64,000 nucleotides of DNA from GWE2-42-39 sp942493345 (GCA_942493345.1 OW818695.1:496001-560000), one strand, 5' to 3'; numbered from the stretch's first letter, positions 50,176 to 58,832 are shown. The notes: a model not told the origin generated them from the sequence alone. Translations and numbers: made by a program.

Positions 50176-51108
50176 ATGATTTCCGTTGAAAACATACACA
50201 AATCGTACGGATCGGTTGAGGCGCTGAAGGGCGTTTCGCTGGAGGTCGGGAAGGGTGAGTTGTTTGGTTTGATCGGACCCGACGGTGCCGGAAAAACCAC
50301 GCTGATGCGCATTCTGATGACCATGCTGGTTCCCGCCTCAGGCAAAGCGACAATGGGGGGCTTTGATGTGGTGAAAGATTATAAGAAAATACGGACTCGT
50401 GTCGGTTACATGCCCGGGCGTTTTTCGCTCTACCAGGATTTGAGCGTGGAGGAAAACCTCGAATTTTTTGCCACCGTTTTTGGAACAACCATCGAAGAAA
50501 ATTACCACCTGATAAAAGATATTTACGTTCAGATTGAACCTTTTAAAAAGCGGCTGGCCGGGAAACTTTCCGGCGGAATGAAACAAAAGCTGGCTCTATC
50601 GTGTGCGCTGATCCACAAACCGGAAATTCTGATCCTCGACGAGCCAACTACCGGCGTGGATGCGGTTTCCAGAAAAGAATTCTGGGAAATGCTGAAAAAA
50701 TTGCAGCAACACGAAATTACCATCCTGGTTTCGACTCCGTACAAGGACGAGGCCAACCTGTGCGACCGGGTAGCCCTGATGCAGAACGGCCAGATTCTGG
50801 ACGTGGATTCGCCCCGGCGGATCACCGAAAAATTCAGCCGAAAAATGCTGACAGTGCGTTCGGCCAACATGTACCACCTGATTCAGGATGTACGCGCTTT
50901 CGGTAAAACAGAAACTGCTTTTGCATTTGGCCAGTTCCTGCATGTGACTTCGGTTGACGACGATATGGAAGCCATCGAACTGGAAAATTATCTGCATGCG
51001 AAAAAACACGAACAAATACAGGTTTTCGAAATTGAACCAACGATCGAGGATGTATTCATGGATTTAATGAGAGACAAAGTCACAGTTAACAGTCGCAGTG
51101 TTCAGTGA
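50176..51108 (+). CDS. ABC transporter ATP-binding protein 1 (YbhF N-half type)
   Basis: A 310-residue ABC ATPase with all motifs: Walker A GPDGAGKTTLMRI, Q-loop region VGYMPGRFSLYQDLSVEENL, signature LSGGMKQKLALSCAL, Walker B PEILILDEPTTGVD, and a C-terminal extension of about 80 residues. In the H-loop position the usual THY is replaced by STPYKDEANLCDRVAL, so the switch His is a Pro. Together with ATPase 2 it corresponds to the two halves of E. coli YbhF encoded separately. The last residues (VTVNSRSVQ) and the stop are encoded by the left arm of a cassette repeat. Confidence 0.92.
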   Translation: MISVENIHKSYGSVEALKGVSLEVGKGELFGLIGPDGAGKTTLMRILMTMLVPASGKATMGGFDVVKDYKKIRTRVGYMPGRFSLYQDLSVEENLEFFATVFGTTIEENYHLIKDIYVQIEPFKKRLAGKLSGGMKQKLALSCALIHKPEILILDEPTTGVDAVSRKEFWEMLKKLQQHEITILVSTPYKDEANLCDRVALMQNGQILDVDSPRRITEKFSRKMLTVRSANMYHLIQDVRAFGKTETAFAFGQFLHVTSVDDDMEAIELENYLHAKKHEQIQVFEIEPTIEDVFMDLMRDKVTVNSRSVQ

Positions 51109-51194
51109 TTAGTCGTAGTGACCAGTTTTCAGTCTCAGTAAACAGTAATAGAATAAGGTTGTAATAACATAACATACTGATAAAAAATCCACAA

Positions 51195-51707
51195 ATGAGT
51201 AAAAAAGTAATTTCCACAGAAAACAGACCTATAAAGCCAATGTCCTTAAAAGATGAGTTTATTAACGAAAATCTTAGAAGGATTTGTGCAAATAATGGAG
51301 GTAAAATAGAATTCGTTAATCAGAAAAAAAGATATGCAAACAGTCATGACGTTGATGAACTATCGAAATTATTTAGACAGCTTGACTTAGCAGATATTAA
51401 ACCAGCAAAATCTACTTTAACATCATTTGGGGAGCATGTTTGCAAAGCTGGAGGGTGGATAAAATATCAGCAGAAGATTTCGATCATGAATAAAAGAAAA
51501 ACGATTAAAAAAATTCTTAAATGGGGATTTGGGATTATAATTACTGCGATGATTACATATATTTTAAACAAATGCGATGAGGAATCGAAGAAAGATGTGG
51601 GGAATGATACAATTCAATCGCCACCACCAATAGAGGTACAAAAACCAATTGCAAATTGCGAGGAAAAATTGAATGTAAAGGATTCCATAGTCATTCTAAA
51701 GAAATGA
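51195..51707 (+). CDS. hypothetical single-span membrane protein
   Basis: A 170-residue protein I do not recognise. Residues 1-95 are charged and probably cytoplasmic (LKDEFINENLRRICANNGGK), and one transmembrane helix lies near residues 110-127 (WGFGIIITAMITYIL). A short tail with QSPPPIEVQKPIANCEEK follows, presumably on the other side of the membrane. It is AT-rich compared with the flanking ABC genes. It sits inside the inverted repeats together with a four-helix-bundle gene, so it may be cargo of that element and not part of the pump. Confidence 0.65.
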   Translation: MSKKVISTENRPIKPMSLKDEFINENLRRICANNGGKIEFVNQKKRYANSHDVDELSKLFRQLDLADIKPAKSTLTSFGEHVCKAGGWIKYQQKISIMNKRKTIKKILKWGFGIIITAMITYILNKCDEESKKDVGNDTIQSPPPIEVQKPIANCEEKLNVKDSIVILKK

Positions 51708-51785
51708 TTTATTTAATGGAAATGAAAGAGAATGTCCATGTAGTCCAATTCTAAACATATACGCGAACCAATAAAGACATGAAAG

Positions 51786-52154
51786 ATGGATTTTAAAGAA
51801 TTAATAGCATATAAAAAGGCGTTTTCGCTGGCAATGGAAATTTTTCAGATTTCAAAAACTTTTCCAAAAGAAGAAACCTATTCTTTGACTGACCAGATAA
51901 GACGGTCATCCCGCTCGGTTTGTGCCAATATTGCCGAAGCATACCGGAAGCGAATCTATCAGAAACATTTTATCAGCAAATTAACGGACTCTGATGCTGA
52001 AAATTCTGAAACGGTGGTCTGGTTAGACTTTGCATTGGCTTGTAGTTATATCTCAGAAGCTGAATATGAGCATTATTACAACGAGGCGATTGAAATTGGA
52101 AAACTGATCAACTACATGATTGCCAATCCTGAAAAATTTGGCAGCAAAAACTGA
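51786..52154 (+). CDS. four-helix-bundle protein, SVCANIAEAY subfamily
   Basis: A 122-residue S23/IVP-type protein of a second subfamily. MDFKELIAYKKAFSLAMEIF is followed by QIRRSSRSVCANIAEAYRKR and HFISKLTDSDAENSETVVWL. The conserved core IAEAYRKR and SKLTDxDAEN distinguish it from the IPSNIAEG copies at 22797 and 53024. Start ATG 51786, stop 52154, immediately ahead of the right cassette arm. Likely nucleic-acid binding by homology to Avd (inference); no known link to efflux. Confidence 0.88.
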   Translation: MDFKELIAYKKAFSLAMEIFQISKTFPKEETYSLTDQIRRSSRSVCANIAEAYRKRIYQKHFISKLTDSDAENSETVVWLDFALACSYISEAEYEHYYNEAIEIGKLINYMIANPEKFGSKN

Positions 52155-52228
52155 AAACTGAAAACTGAGACTGAAAACTAAATTACTCAGTGATACTGTG
52201 GTTAAAAAAAACGATCAGGAGAATAAAA

Positions 52229-52957
52229 ATGAACCAAGAAACACCAGTTATAAAAGTAAAAAACCTCGTCAAGAAATTCGGTTCGTTTGTAGCGAACGAC
52301 AACCTGAATTTTGACGTTTACAAAGGCGAAATATTCGGTTTTTTGGGAGCCAATGGCGCCGGGAAAACGACCGCGATACGAATTCTTTGCGGTTTGTCCT
52401 CTCCTACTTCGGGCGAAATGACCGTTGCCGGGTACGATGTGTACACACAAACGGAAAAAATCAAGCAGAATATCGGTTACATGAGCCAGAAATTTTCGCT
52501 GTACGAAGACATGACCATTGCTGAAAATATTCGGTTTTATTCAGGAATATATAAAATTAAGCCCGATGACCGGAAACGAAAGGAACAGCAACTGTTGCAG
52601 AAACTTGATATGCAGGATGCCCGCGATAAGCTGATTGCCGACTTGCCCCTCGGATGGAAACAAAAGCTGGCTTTTTCAATCGCTGTTTTTCACGATCCGA
52701 AAATTGTTTTTCTCGATGAACCGACTGGCGGTGTCGACCCGGTAACCCGCCGCAAATTCTGGGACCTGATTTACGAAGCGGCCCACAATGGGATTACGGC
52801 ATTTGTAACGACTCACTACATGGACGAAGCTGAATATTGTGACCGCGTTTCGATTATGAACGAAGGCCGTATTGTTGCCCTCGACACACCCGAAAACCTG
52901 AAAAAACAATACGCAGCGAAAGATATGGACGAGGTGTTTCTGCGAATAGCGAGATAG
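52229..52957 (+). CDS. ABC transporter ATP-binding protein 2 (YbhF C-half type)
   Basis: A 242-residue ABC ATPase: Walker A GANGAGKTTAIRI, Q-loop region IGYMSQKFSLYEDMTIAENI, Walker B KIVFLDEPTGGVDP and H-loop THYMDEAEYCDRVSIM. The signature motif is the degenerate DLPLGWKQKLAFSIA in place of LSGGQ, a form also found in the second half of YbhF-like ATPases. Paired with ATPase 1, which keeps a good LSGG motif but lacks the H-loop His, the heterodimer probably has one working and one weak ATP site (inference). Start ATG 52229; the extension from 52190 is repeat-derived. Confidence 0.92.
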   Translation: MNQETPVIKVKNLVKKFGSFVANDNLNFDVYKGEIFGFLGANGAGKTTAIRILCGLSSPTSGEMTVAGYDVYTQTEKIKQNIGYMSQKFSLYEDMTIAENIRFYSGIYKIKPDDRKRKEQQLLQKLDMQDARDKLIADLPLGWKQKLAFSIAVFHDPKIVFLDEPTGGVDPVTRRKFWDLIYEAAHNGITAFVTTHYMDEAEYCDRVSIMNEGRIVALDTPENLKKQYAAKDMDEVFLRIAR

Positions 52958-52959
52958 TT

Positions 52960-53427
52960 GTGAGATATGAGTAGTGAGTAGTGAGACAAGAGAAAAAATT
53001 CATTGAATAAAGAATATAACATCATGAACAATTTTAAAGAGTTGAAAGTTTGGCAGCAAAGCGTTGATTTGGTAGTTGATATTTACCAGGCAACCCGACG
53101 GTTCCCGTCAGAAGAAATGTACGGATTAACTTCACAAATCAGAAGAAGCTCGGTTTCTATTCCCTCCAATATTGCTGAAGGAGCAGGAAGAATCAAACCC
53201 GGTGATTTCAACCATTTTCTAAACATTGCACGTGGCTCCTCCAACGAATTGGAAACTCAACTCATTATTGCTGAACGCTTAAATTTTATAGGCAAAAATG
53301 AATCTGTCGAGATTTTCAGCAAAATAGATGAGATACAACGCATGATCACAGGTCTGCAAAAAACACTAAAAGTATAATAACTCAAAACTCATTACTCACG
53401 ACTCATATCTCATTACTCATATCTCAC
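52960..53427. repeat. operon-embedded cassette: inverted repeats around a four-helix-bundle gene
   Basis: The left arm GTGAGATATGAGTAGTGAGT (52960 onward, to 52987) faces a right arm 53388-53427 that contains ACTCATTACTCATATCTCAC-like sequence, its near complement, with the unit ATGAGTA reiterated in both. It fills the gap between ATPase 2 and the first permease. Confidence 0.85.
53024..53377 (+). CDS. four-helix-bundle protein, IPSNIAEG subfamily
   Basis: A 117-residue S23/IVP-type protein: MNNFKELKVWQQSVDLVVDI, then QIRRSSVSIPSNIAEGAGRI, FNHFLNIARGSSNELETQL and IDEIQRMITGLQKTL. It belongs to the same subfamily as the copy in the his operon (22797) yet is well diverged, and its flanking arms are of a completely different sequence. 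Start ATG 53024; a TTG at 53003 would add seven residues. Function unknown. Confidence 0.9.
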   Translation: MNNFKELKVWQQSVDLVVDIYQATRRFPSEEMYGLTSQIRRSSVSIPSNIAEGAGRIKPGDFNHFLNIARGSSNELETQLIIAERLNFIGKNESVEIFSKIDEIQRMITGLQKTLKV

Positions 53428-53436
53428 GACTCGACC

Positions 53437-54546
53437 ATGAAACGTTTTTTAGGATTTTTACGGAAAGAATTTATGCACATCCTGCGCGACAAGCGGACCA
53501 TGATTATCATCTTCGGTTTGCCCATTGCGCAATTGCTGATTTTCGGCAAAGTGATTTCTACCGATATAAAAGATGCAAAAATTGCTATTTACGATCCGGC
53601 ACAGGACGAAACAACCCGCGAAATAACATCGAAATTATTGTCATCGAGCTATTTTTTACTGGAAGAAACTCTTGACGCGGAAACCGATTACGAAGCCGTT
53701 TTCAGAAAAGGAAAAATAAAAATGATTGTGGCTTTCGAACCTTCGTTTGACCAAAAGCTGGAACGCGAAGGAAAAGCGACGGTACAACTCATTGCCGATT
53801 CGTCGGACCCCAATGTGGCGCGCATGCTCACCACCTACGCTTCAGGAATAATAAACGATTACGTGATGGATGAAAAAATGCCGGGGATGACTTTGCCCCA
53901 CGAGATTGTGCCCGAAGTGCGGATGCTTTTCAACGAAGACCTGAAAAGTGTTTACATGTTCGTGCCGGGCATCATGGCCATGATCCTGATGCTGATTTCG
54001 GCCATGATGACCTCGGTTTCCATTGCCCGCGAAAAAGAACTCGGAACGATGGAGATTTTACTGGCATCGCCCCTGAAACCAATCCAGATTGTACTCGGCA
54101 AAGTGGCGCCCTACATGGTCATTTCCATTGTAAATGCAATGGTCATCATCGTTCTTGGCATTTTTGTTTTTGGCGTTCCGGTTTTGGGCAGCGTCGCGTT
54201 TCTGATGGCTGAAACCCTGCTGTTCATTTTACTTGCATTGTCGCTGGGTATCTTCATTTCAACGGTTGCACCAACCCAGTTGGTAGCAATGTTTATATCC
54301 GTTCTGGCGCTCATGTTGCCTACCATTATCTTGTCGGGCTTCATTTTTCAGGTTGAAAATATGCCGGTTCCTCTTCGTATTTTATCGACCCTGATGCCCC
54401 CTCGATGGTTCATTATCATTATAAAAAGTATCATGCTGAAAGGAGTTGGAATTGCTTATGTATGGAAAGAGACACTGATACTGTTCGCCATGACCATATT
54501 TTTTATCGGCCTCAGTGTACGGAATTTTAAAATCAGGTTGGAATAA
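53437..54546 (+). CDS. ABC-2 type permease 1 (YbhS type)
   Basis: A 369-residue ABC-2 membrane protein. One N-terminal helix (MIIIFGLPIAQLLIFGKVIS) is followed by a periplasmic domain of about 130 residues and then five helices, with the diagnostic SIAREKELGTMEILLASPLK loop between the second and third and SVLALMLPTIILSGFIFQVENMP near the end. It forms the translocation channel with permease 2. The stop TAA shares one base with the ATG of the next gene (TAATG), so translation is coupled. Confidence 0.93.
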   Translation: MKRFLGFLRKEFMHILRDKRTMIIIFGLPIAQLLIFGKVISTDIKDAKIAIYDPAQDETTREITSKLLSSSYFLLEETLDAETDYEAVFRKGKIKMIVAFEPSFDQKLEREGKATVQLIADSSDPNVARMLTTYASGIINDYVMDEKMPGMTLPHEIVPEVRMLFNEDLKSVYMFVPGIMAMILMLISAMMTSVSIAREKELGTMEILLASPLKPIQIVLGKVAPYMVISIVNAMVIIVLGIFVFGVPVLGSVAFLMAETLLFILLALSLGIFISTVAPTQLVAMFISVLALMLPTIILSGFIFQVENMPVPLRILSTLMPPRWFIIIIKSIMLKGVGIAYVWKETLILFAMTIFFIGLSVRNFKIRLE

Positions 54547-55664
54547 TGAGAACACTATTATACGTCATACAGAAGGAGTTTATCCAGATTCGGAGAAATA
54601 AAACCATGCTCCGCATGATTGTTATGATTCCGCTTTTGCAAATGCTGGTGCTGGTTTTTGCAGCAACTTACGACCTGAAAAACATCGATATTTTTGTGGT
54701 CGACCACGATTTGTCGGCTACATCCCGCGAATTGGTTTCCAAGTTCGAAAGTTCTCCGTTTTTTACGGTTTACAACCGGGGATTCGATGAAAATGAAGCG
54801 GAACAGAATATTCTGGAAGGCAAGTGCGATATGGTGCTTGCTATTCCCAATGGGTTCGGCAACGACCCGGTCCGCGACGACCGGGCCAAAATTCAGTTGC
54901 GGGTCAATGCCATCGATGGTTCTGCTGCCCAGTTGATGTACTCGTACGCACGCGCCGTAATTCAATCGTACAACATGAATATGATTGCTGAAATGGAAGG
55001 AATTCCGGAGTTTAAACCGCCTTACAAAATTGAAACGGTTTCGCGTTTTTGGTTCAACCCCGAACTCGACTACAAATGGTACATGGCTCCCGGAATCCTC
55101 GCCATCCTGGTAACCCTGATCGGACTTTTCCTTTCGGGAATGAGCCTTGTACGTGAAAAAGAAATCGGAACGATCGAACAACTGAATGTTACGCCGATAC
55201 GCAAATTCCATTTTCTGACCGGAAAACTGGTGCCGTTTTTAATTATTGCACTGTTCGATCTTGCCTTCGGATTGCTGATAGCCCATCTGGTTTTCAAACT
55301 CCCGGTTGTTGGGAGCTTGTGGGTGCTTTTTGGGTTTGGCGCTGTTTATCTCTTCGGGATATTGGGAATGGGGCTGCTTATTTCAACCATGGCCGACACG
55401 CAGCAACAGGTGATGTTTGTAACCTATTTTATCATGATGATTTTTGTGATGATGGGCGGCATTTTTACCCCTATCGAGAGCATGCCCGCGTGGGCACAGA
55501 TGGTCGATCAGTTTAATCCGATTTGCTATTTTATGAGGGTAACACGGATGGTTGTTTTGAAAGGTTCAGGTTTTGCCGATCTGATAACCGAATTGCTGGC
55601 ATTGCTGGCATTTGGGGTTGTATTTCTTTCATTGGCGGTGTGGCGCTACCGCAAAGTCGCATGA
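54546..55664 (+). CDS. ABC-2 type permease 2 (YbhR type)
   Basis: A 372-residue partner permease with the same topology: one N-terminal helix (LRMIVMIPLLQMLVLVFAAT), a periplasmic domain, then five helices with SLVREKEIGTIEQLNVTPIR and MIFVMMGGIFTPIESMPAWAQ. TolC, HlyD, two ATPases and two permeases together form a CecR-YbhGFSR-like export system, probably for drugs or small hydrophobic compounds. It is the last gene of the operon; no clear hairpin terminator was seen before the next gene. Confidence 0.93.
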   Translation: MRTLLYVIQKEFIQIRRNKTMLRMIVMIPLLQMLVLVFAATYDLKNIDIFVVDHDLSATSRELVSKFESSPFFTVYNRGFDENEAEQNILEGKCDMVLAIPNGFGNDPVRDDRAKIQLRVNAIDGSAAQLMYSYARAVIQSYNMNMIAEMEGIPEFKPPYKIETVSRFWFNPELDYKWYMAPGILAILVTLIGLFLSGMSLVREKEIGTIEQLNVTPIRKFHFLTGKLVPFLIIALFDLAFGLLIAHLVFKLPVVGSLWVLFGFGAVYLFGILGMGLLISTMADTQQQVMFVTYFIMMIFVMMGGIFTPIESMPAWAQMVDQFNPICYFMRVTRMVVLKGSGFADLITELLALLAFGVVFLSLAVWRYRKVA

Positions 55665-55832
55665 TCGATTCGTTTACCGACAAAAATCGTATAGTCATGG
55701 AATAGATAGCCGGAGGGCAGTCATTGAAAACATATTTTTACCTGCGAAAACAGAAACACAGAAAACAATTCATTTAAGGTAAAATTTTATTCTTCGAAAA
55801 CAGAAAATGACAATTTATTTCGCCTTAAAGCC

Positions 55833-56393
55833 ATGAAAACAAGAAGCCTGCTCACGGTACTGCTCATTTTATTGGGGAGTACCGGGGCTTTTTCACAAAA
55901 CACGAAAACACTTACCAACGATGACCTTTTTCTCTGGCAGGGAAACGGGGTTTACGGAGCTGTTGATTACAACTGGTGCAATGCCGACGGAGTTACAAGT
56001 GTCGTCAACGGAGCCAAAGTACTTTTCATGAAAGATCACCGGTACGGGATTGGGTTCGGCTTTTCTTCGGTGAACAGAAACACACTGAATGACCATGGAA
56101 TTATCAGCCTGCATTTTGGAGGGCCCGAACTGGAATATTCCATTGCTCCACACAACCTGATTTTCACTTCCGTGCATTTATTTTCGGGGATGGCCTATTT
56201 TAGTAACTACGTGGGCAACGATCTCTTGTCGTGGTTTGTTGAACCCGGTGTAAAAATTTACCTGAATGTCGCTTCATTCATGCGTTTTTCAGTAAATGCC
56301 AATTACCGGAATTTCCGGCATAAACCGGATTTCAATACCCAGGTAATGAATGACCCGAATTTCGGTTTTTCAGTTGCCTACGGAAGATTTTAA
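55833..56393 (+). CDS. secreted outer-membrane-type protein, unknown
   Basis: A 186-residue protein with a signal peptide (ends GAFSQ, about residue 22). The mature part is made of short amphipathic strands rich in Gly, Tyr, Phe and Asn (NGVYGAVDYNWCNADGV, GIGFGFSSVNRNTL, FMRFSVNANYRNFRH) and ends with an aromatic residue (FSVAYGRF), as outer-membrane barrels do. An eight-stranded small barrel is the best guess. I cannot assign a family. It may be weakly linked to the efflux operon 168 bases upstream, on the same strand. Confidence 0.7.
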   Translation: MKTRSLLTVLLILLGSTGAFSQNTKTLTNDDLFLWQGNGVYGAVDYNWCNADGVTSVVNGAKVLFMKDHRYGIGFGFSSVNRNTLNDHGIISLHFGGPELEYSIAPHNLIFTSVHLFSGMAYFSNYVGNDLLSWFVEPGVKIYLNVASFMRFSVNANYRNFRHKPDFNTQVMNDPNFGFSVAYGRF

Positions 56394-56869
56394 CCGCTGG
56401 TTATATACGGAATTATTCCAACACTCTTTCTCCGTGAAACTCTGTGAACAACTCTTTTTCCTCTGTGGTTAAATATTTTACCACAGAGTGAACGGAGTAA
56501 AAACATGGAGTTTCATAGAGTTTTTTTTGAAGAATCTCAGTTTGAAAGCAAAAATAATCGTGCCGGGCACCAATGGTTGTTTGTAGCTATTCAGTTGTTT
56601 ATATAAGCGGGCGTCCATCTTTTTGTTGGCTATCGTTTCAAGAAACCAGACACTTTTCTAAAAATTTTGTTTGTTCATAAAATCTGAAAATTAACTTCTC
56701 CAGATTATTCTTTTGTTCATAAGATTTGTGTAAATTGAAGTCTGTTCATTCAGAAATACACATAAACGCCCGATTGGGAACAGTATATGTACTTCTTATG
56801 AAAGAGAAATAAATGTAACAGGTGAATATTTCTAATAGTTGTGTTTCATGCTAATAAAAAGAACAAATT
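56394..56869. other. 476-base gap: one inverted-repeat element, no gene
   Basis: The first third (56417-56513) is an inverted-repeat element given separately. The rest is AT-rich, has no plausible coding frame and presumably contains the promoter of the next gene. Confidence 0.65.
56417..56513. repeat. nested inverted-repeat element
   Basis: The inner arms CTCTGTGGTTAAA and TTTTACCACAGAG (about 56460-56489) are near-perfect complements around a very short loop. Outside them, CTCCGTGAAACTCTGTGAA is mirrored by GGAGTTTCATAGAG. The arms are the same CCACAGAG family as those around the GxxExxY cassette at 18259. Confidence 0.8.
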
Positions 56870-58120
56870 ATGAATACAAGTGATTTTGAAAACCATCAAG
56901 TTTTTGAAAAATTAGACCAATTACAAAATAGAATTTCAGAAGATGAAGTTCGTTCGAAAATAGAATTGGATAGACTTAGTTTTTATGATTCGTTTTGCAA
57001 ATATCTTAATGACAGATTAAAATTGATTATTCCTGTATTAGTTCCAATTGCAGAACTAAATGCACTTGCATCAGAATTAGAAGCAGGTTTTGTCCAATTA
57101 AATGCTTTTATAGGCAATAATAACGCTGGTCATTTAAAAAATGCTGACGCAAATTTTAATTCAGCTATGACTAGATTACGCAATTTACCACTCCCCTTTT
57201 CTAAAAATGATTTTAATTTCTCTAAAAGTATCTCATCCTTTGAAAGTTTGGTCAAAATAAAATACAAAGAACTTGAAGTTGAAAACATTGCGTTAAAAGA
57301 AGAATTTAAAAAAGTACAAGCTGATTTAGTTTTAAAGCAAAATGATATAAAAAATATCTCAAATTTGCTGACCACGAAAACAAATGAAATTACCAATCTA
57401 ACAAGTACTTTTCAAACAAACTTCAATAACTTTCAAACAACAGCAACCCAAAAAATCGAGAATGATAGAAAAACCTTCCGCTCAGAAATTTCAAGCGACA
57501 GGGAGGTTTTTCGTAACGAAATAACAAAAGATAGAGAAACTTTTAGAAAAGAGATTGAAGATAAAAAAATCAATATAGACAACAGTACAGCAAAAACAAT
57601 CGAAGTAATCAAAGAAAAACTTGAAGAAGCTAAAAAACTAGTTAATGTAATTGGAAATGTTGGTGTAACAGGTAATTATCAAAAAATTGCAAATGAGCAT
57701 AAAGTAAATGCGAACATTTGGAGAATTCTGGCAATATTATTTATGAGTGTTTTGTCTGGATTATTGATTTATGCGATTTGGGACGTAAATTCTGCTAATT
57801 ATGATTGGGTTAAATCTTTGATTCGGGTTATTGCAGCGGCGGCATTATCTTATCCTGCAACTTATGCAGCCAAAGAATCAACAAGACATAGGAAATTAGA
57901 GAATATAAATAGAAAATTAGAATTAGAACTTGCTTCACTAACACCATTTATTGAGATGTTACCTGAAGATAAAAAAAGGGAAATTAAGGCAAATCTTGTT
58001 TCGAAATATTTTGGAAATCACTTCGACTTGACCGATGAAAAAGGAGAAAAAGAAGAAGAATTATCACTTGGCGGTTTTGAGAAAATTTTGAAAGCAGTTG
58101 TACCTTTTTTAAAGAAATAA
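56870..58120 (+). CDS. coiled-coil membrane protein, unknown, AT-rich
   Basis: A 416-residue protein I do not recognise. The first half is acidic-basic helical with a long coiled coil (about residues 120-255, e.g. KTFRSEISSDREVFRNEITK). Two adjacent transmembrane helices follow (ILAILFMSVLSGLLIYAIW near 285-303 and SLIRVIAAAALSYPATYAAK near 312-330), then a cytoplasmic tail ending in KAVVPFLKK. Codon use is strongly A/T-ending, unlike the flanking genes, which suggests recent transfer. An imperfect GC-richer stem-loop follows (58121-58203). It could be a defence or envelope-stress protein, but nothing specific supports that. Confidence 0.72.
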   Translation: MNTSDFENHQVFEKLDQLQNRISEDEVRSKIELDRLSFYDSFCKYLNDRLKLIIPVLVPIAELNALASELEAGFVQLNAFIGNNNAGHLKNADANFNSAMTRLRNLPLPFSKNDFNFSKSISSFESLVKIKYKELEVENIALKEEFKKVQADLVLKQNDIKNISNLLTTKTNEITNLTSTFQTNFNNFQTTATQKIENDRKTFRSEISSDREVFRNEITKDRETFRKEIEDKKINIDNSTAKTIEVIKEKLEEAKKLVNVIGNVGVTGNYQKIANEHKVNANIWRILAILFMSVLSGLLIYAIWDVNSANYDWVKSLIRVIAAAALSYPATYAAKESTRHRKLENINRKLELELASLTPFIEMLPEDKKREIKANLVSKYFGNHFDLTDEKGEKEEELSLGGFEKILKAVVPFLKK

Positions 58121-58203
58121 AAAGCACGAAAACACAACACAGTGCATTTTACATTGCGGGGTTCGTGCGATGCGTTGTCTCCGCTCCTTTCTTGACGTTA
58201 TGT
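58121..58203. repeat. GC-rich imperfect stem-loop between two AT-rich genes, cassette-end-like
   Basis: GCGGGG (58156-58161) can pair with CTCCGC (58179-58184), and weaker pairing may extend outward between AACACAACACAG and the CTTGACGTTATG end. It resembles the folded recombination sites (attC-like) that follow AT-rich gene cassettes in some Bacteroidota, but the 3' consensus GTTRRRY is not met. Confidence 0.35.
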
Positions 58204-58270
58204 ATTTCGTAGCAAATTGAATTTTAATAAAAACTGATTGATTTGTGAACCATTGATTTAAGAATGAGAT

Positions 58271-58681
58271 ATGAAAAAGTGCCCAAAATGTAACTCTGAA
58301 GTAGATGATAATTTTAATTTATGCTGGAATTGTCAATATAGCTTCGTTGATAATAAAATTCTTGATAATAGCGATTTCAAATTGATTTGTCCAAAATGCA
58401 AAAACGAAATAGAATCTTCTTTAAGTTATTGTCCGAATTGTCATTATGATTTATCAGAAATCAATAAGGAAATTGGCATACGGCCACAAGGACCTAAATC
58501 GGTTGATTGTTTAAGATGTAAAGTGACTCTTGAATATCAAGGTAATTATAGATTTCATGAAGGGACACGAGTGGGAGCCTTAGGTAATTTGTTTGAACTA
58601 TTTACAAATAGGGAATCGTTTGATTTATATAGTTGTCCTAAATGCGGAAAAGTAGAGTTTTTTATACCAGGATTTGATTGA
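58271..58681 (+). CDS. zinc-ribbon protein
   Basis: A 136-residue protein with Cys pairs arranged as zinc ribbons: CPKCNSEVDDNFNLCWNC (residues about 4-21), CPKCKNEIESSLSYCPNC (about 41-58), and a third module with CLRCKV and CPKCGK near the C-terminus (IFIPGF-like end VEFFIPGFD). Two classic ribbons plus one split ribbon suggest a scaffold or nucleic-acid-binding role; no catalytic domain is visible. AT-rich like the gene upstream, and probably acquired together with it. Confidence 0.8.
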   Translation: MKKCPKCNSEVDDNFNLCWNCQYSFVDNKILDNSDFKLICPKCKNEIESSLSYCPNCHYDLSEINKEIGIRPQGPKSVDCLRCKVTLEYQGNYRFHEGTRVGALGNLFELFTNRESFDLYSCPKCGKVEFFIPGFD

Positions 58682-58832
58682 AAATTAAACTGTCCACAAT
58701 CGAGTAAACTGCCCCGCCAGTAATTAGCTTAAAAGTTTAAACTTTATCCGACAGTGTCTCTTGTGGTGTCTTTGTTTCTTTTTGTGTTGTAAAAGTTCTT
58801 TTCCTACTTTTGGCACAACTAATACATTCAGG

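Larger units (their letters stand above)
51086..52203. repeat. operon-embedded cassette: inverted repeats around two genes
   Basis: The left arm 51086-51146 contains CAGTTTTCAGTCTCAGTAAA, and the right arm 52150-52203 contains CTGAAAACTGAGACTGAAAA, largely its complement with local reiteration of the CTGAAAA unit. Outer portions (CAGTGTTCAGTGATTAG against TTACTCAGTGATACTG) also pair imperfectly. The unit lies between the two ATPase genes and carries a hypothetical gene and a four-helix-bundle gene. Confidence 0.78.
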
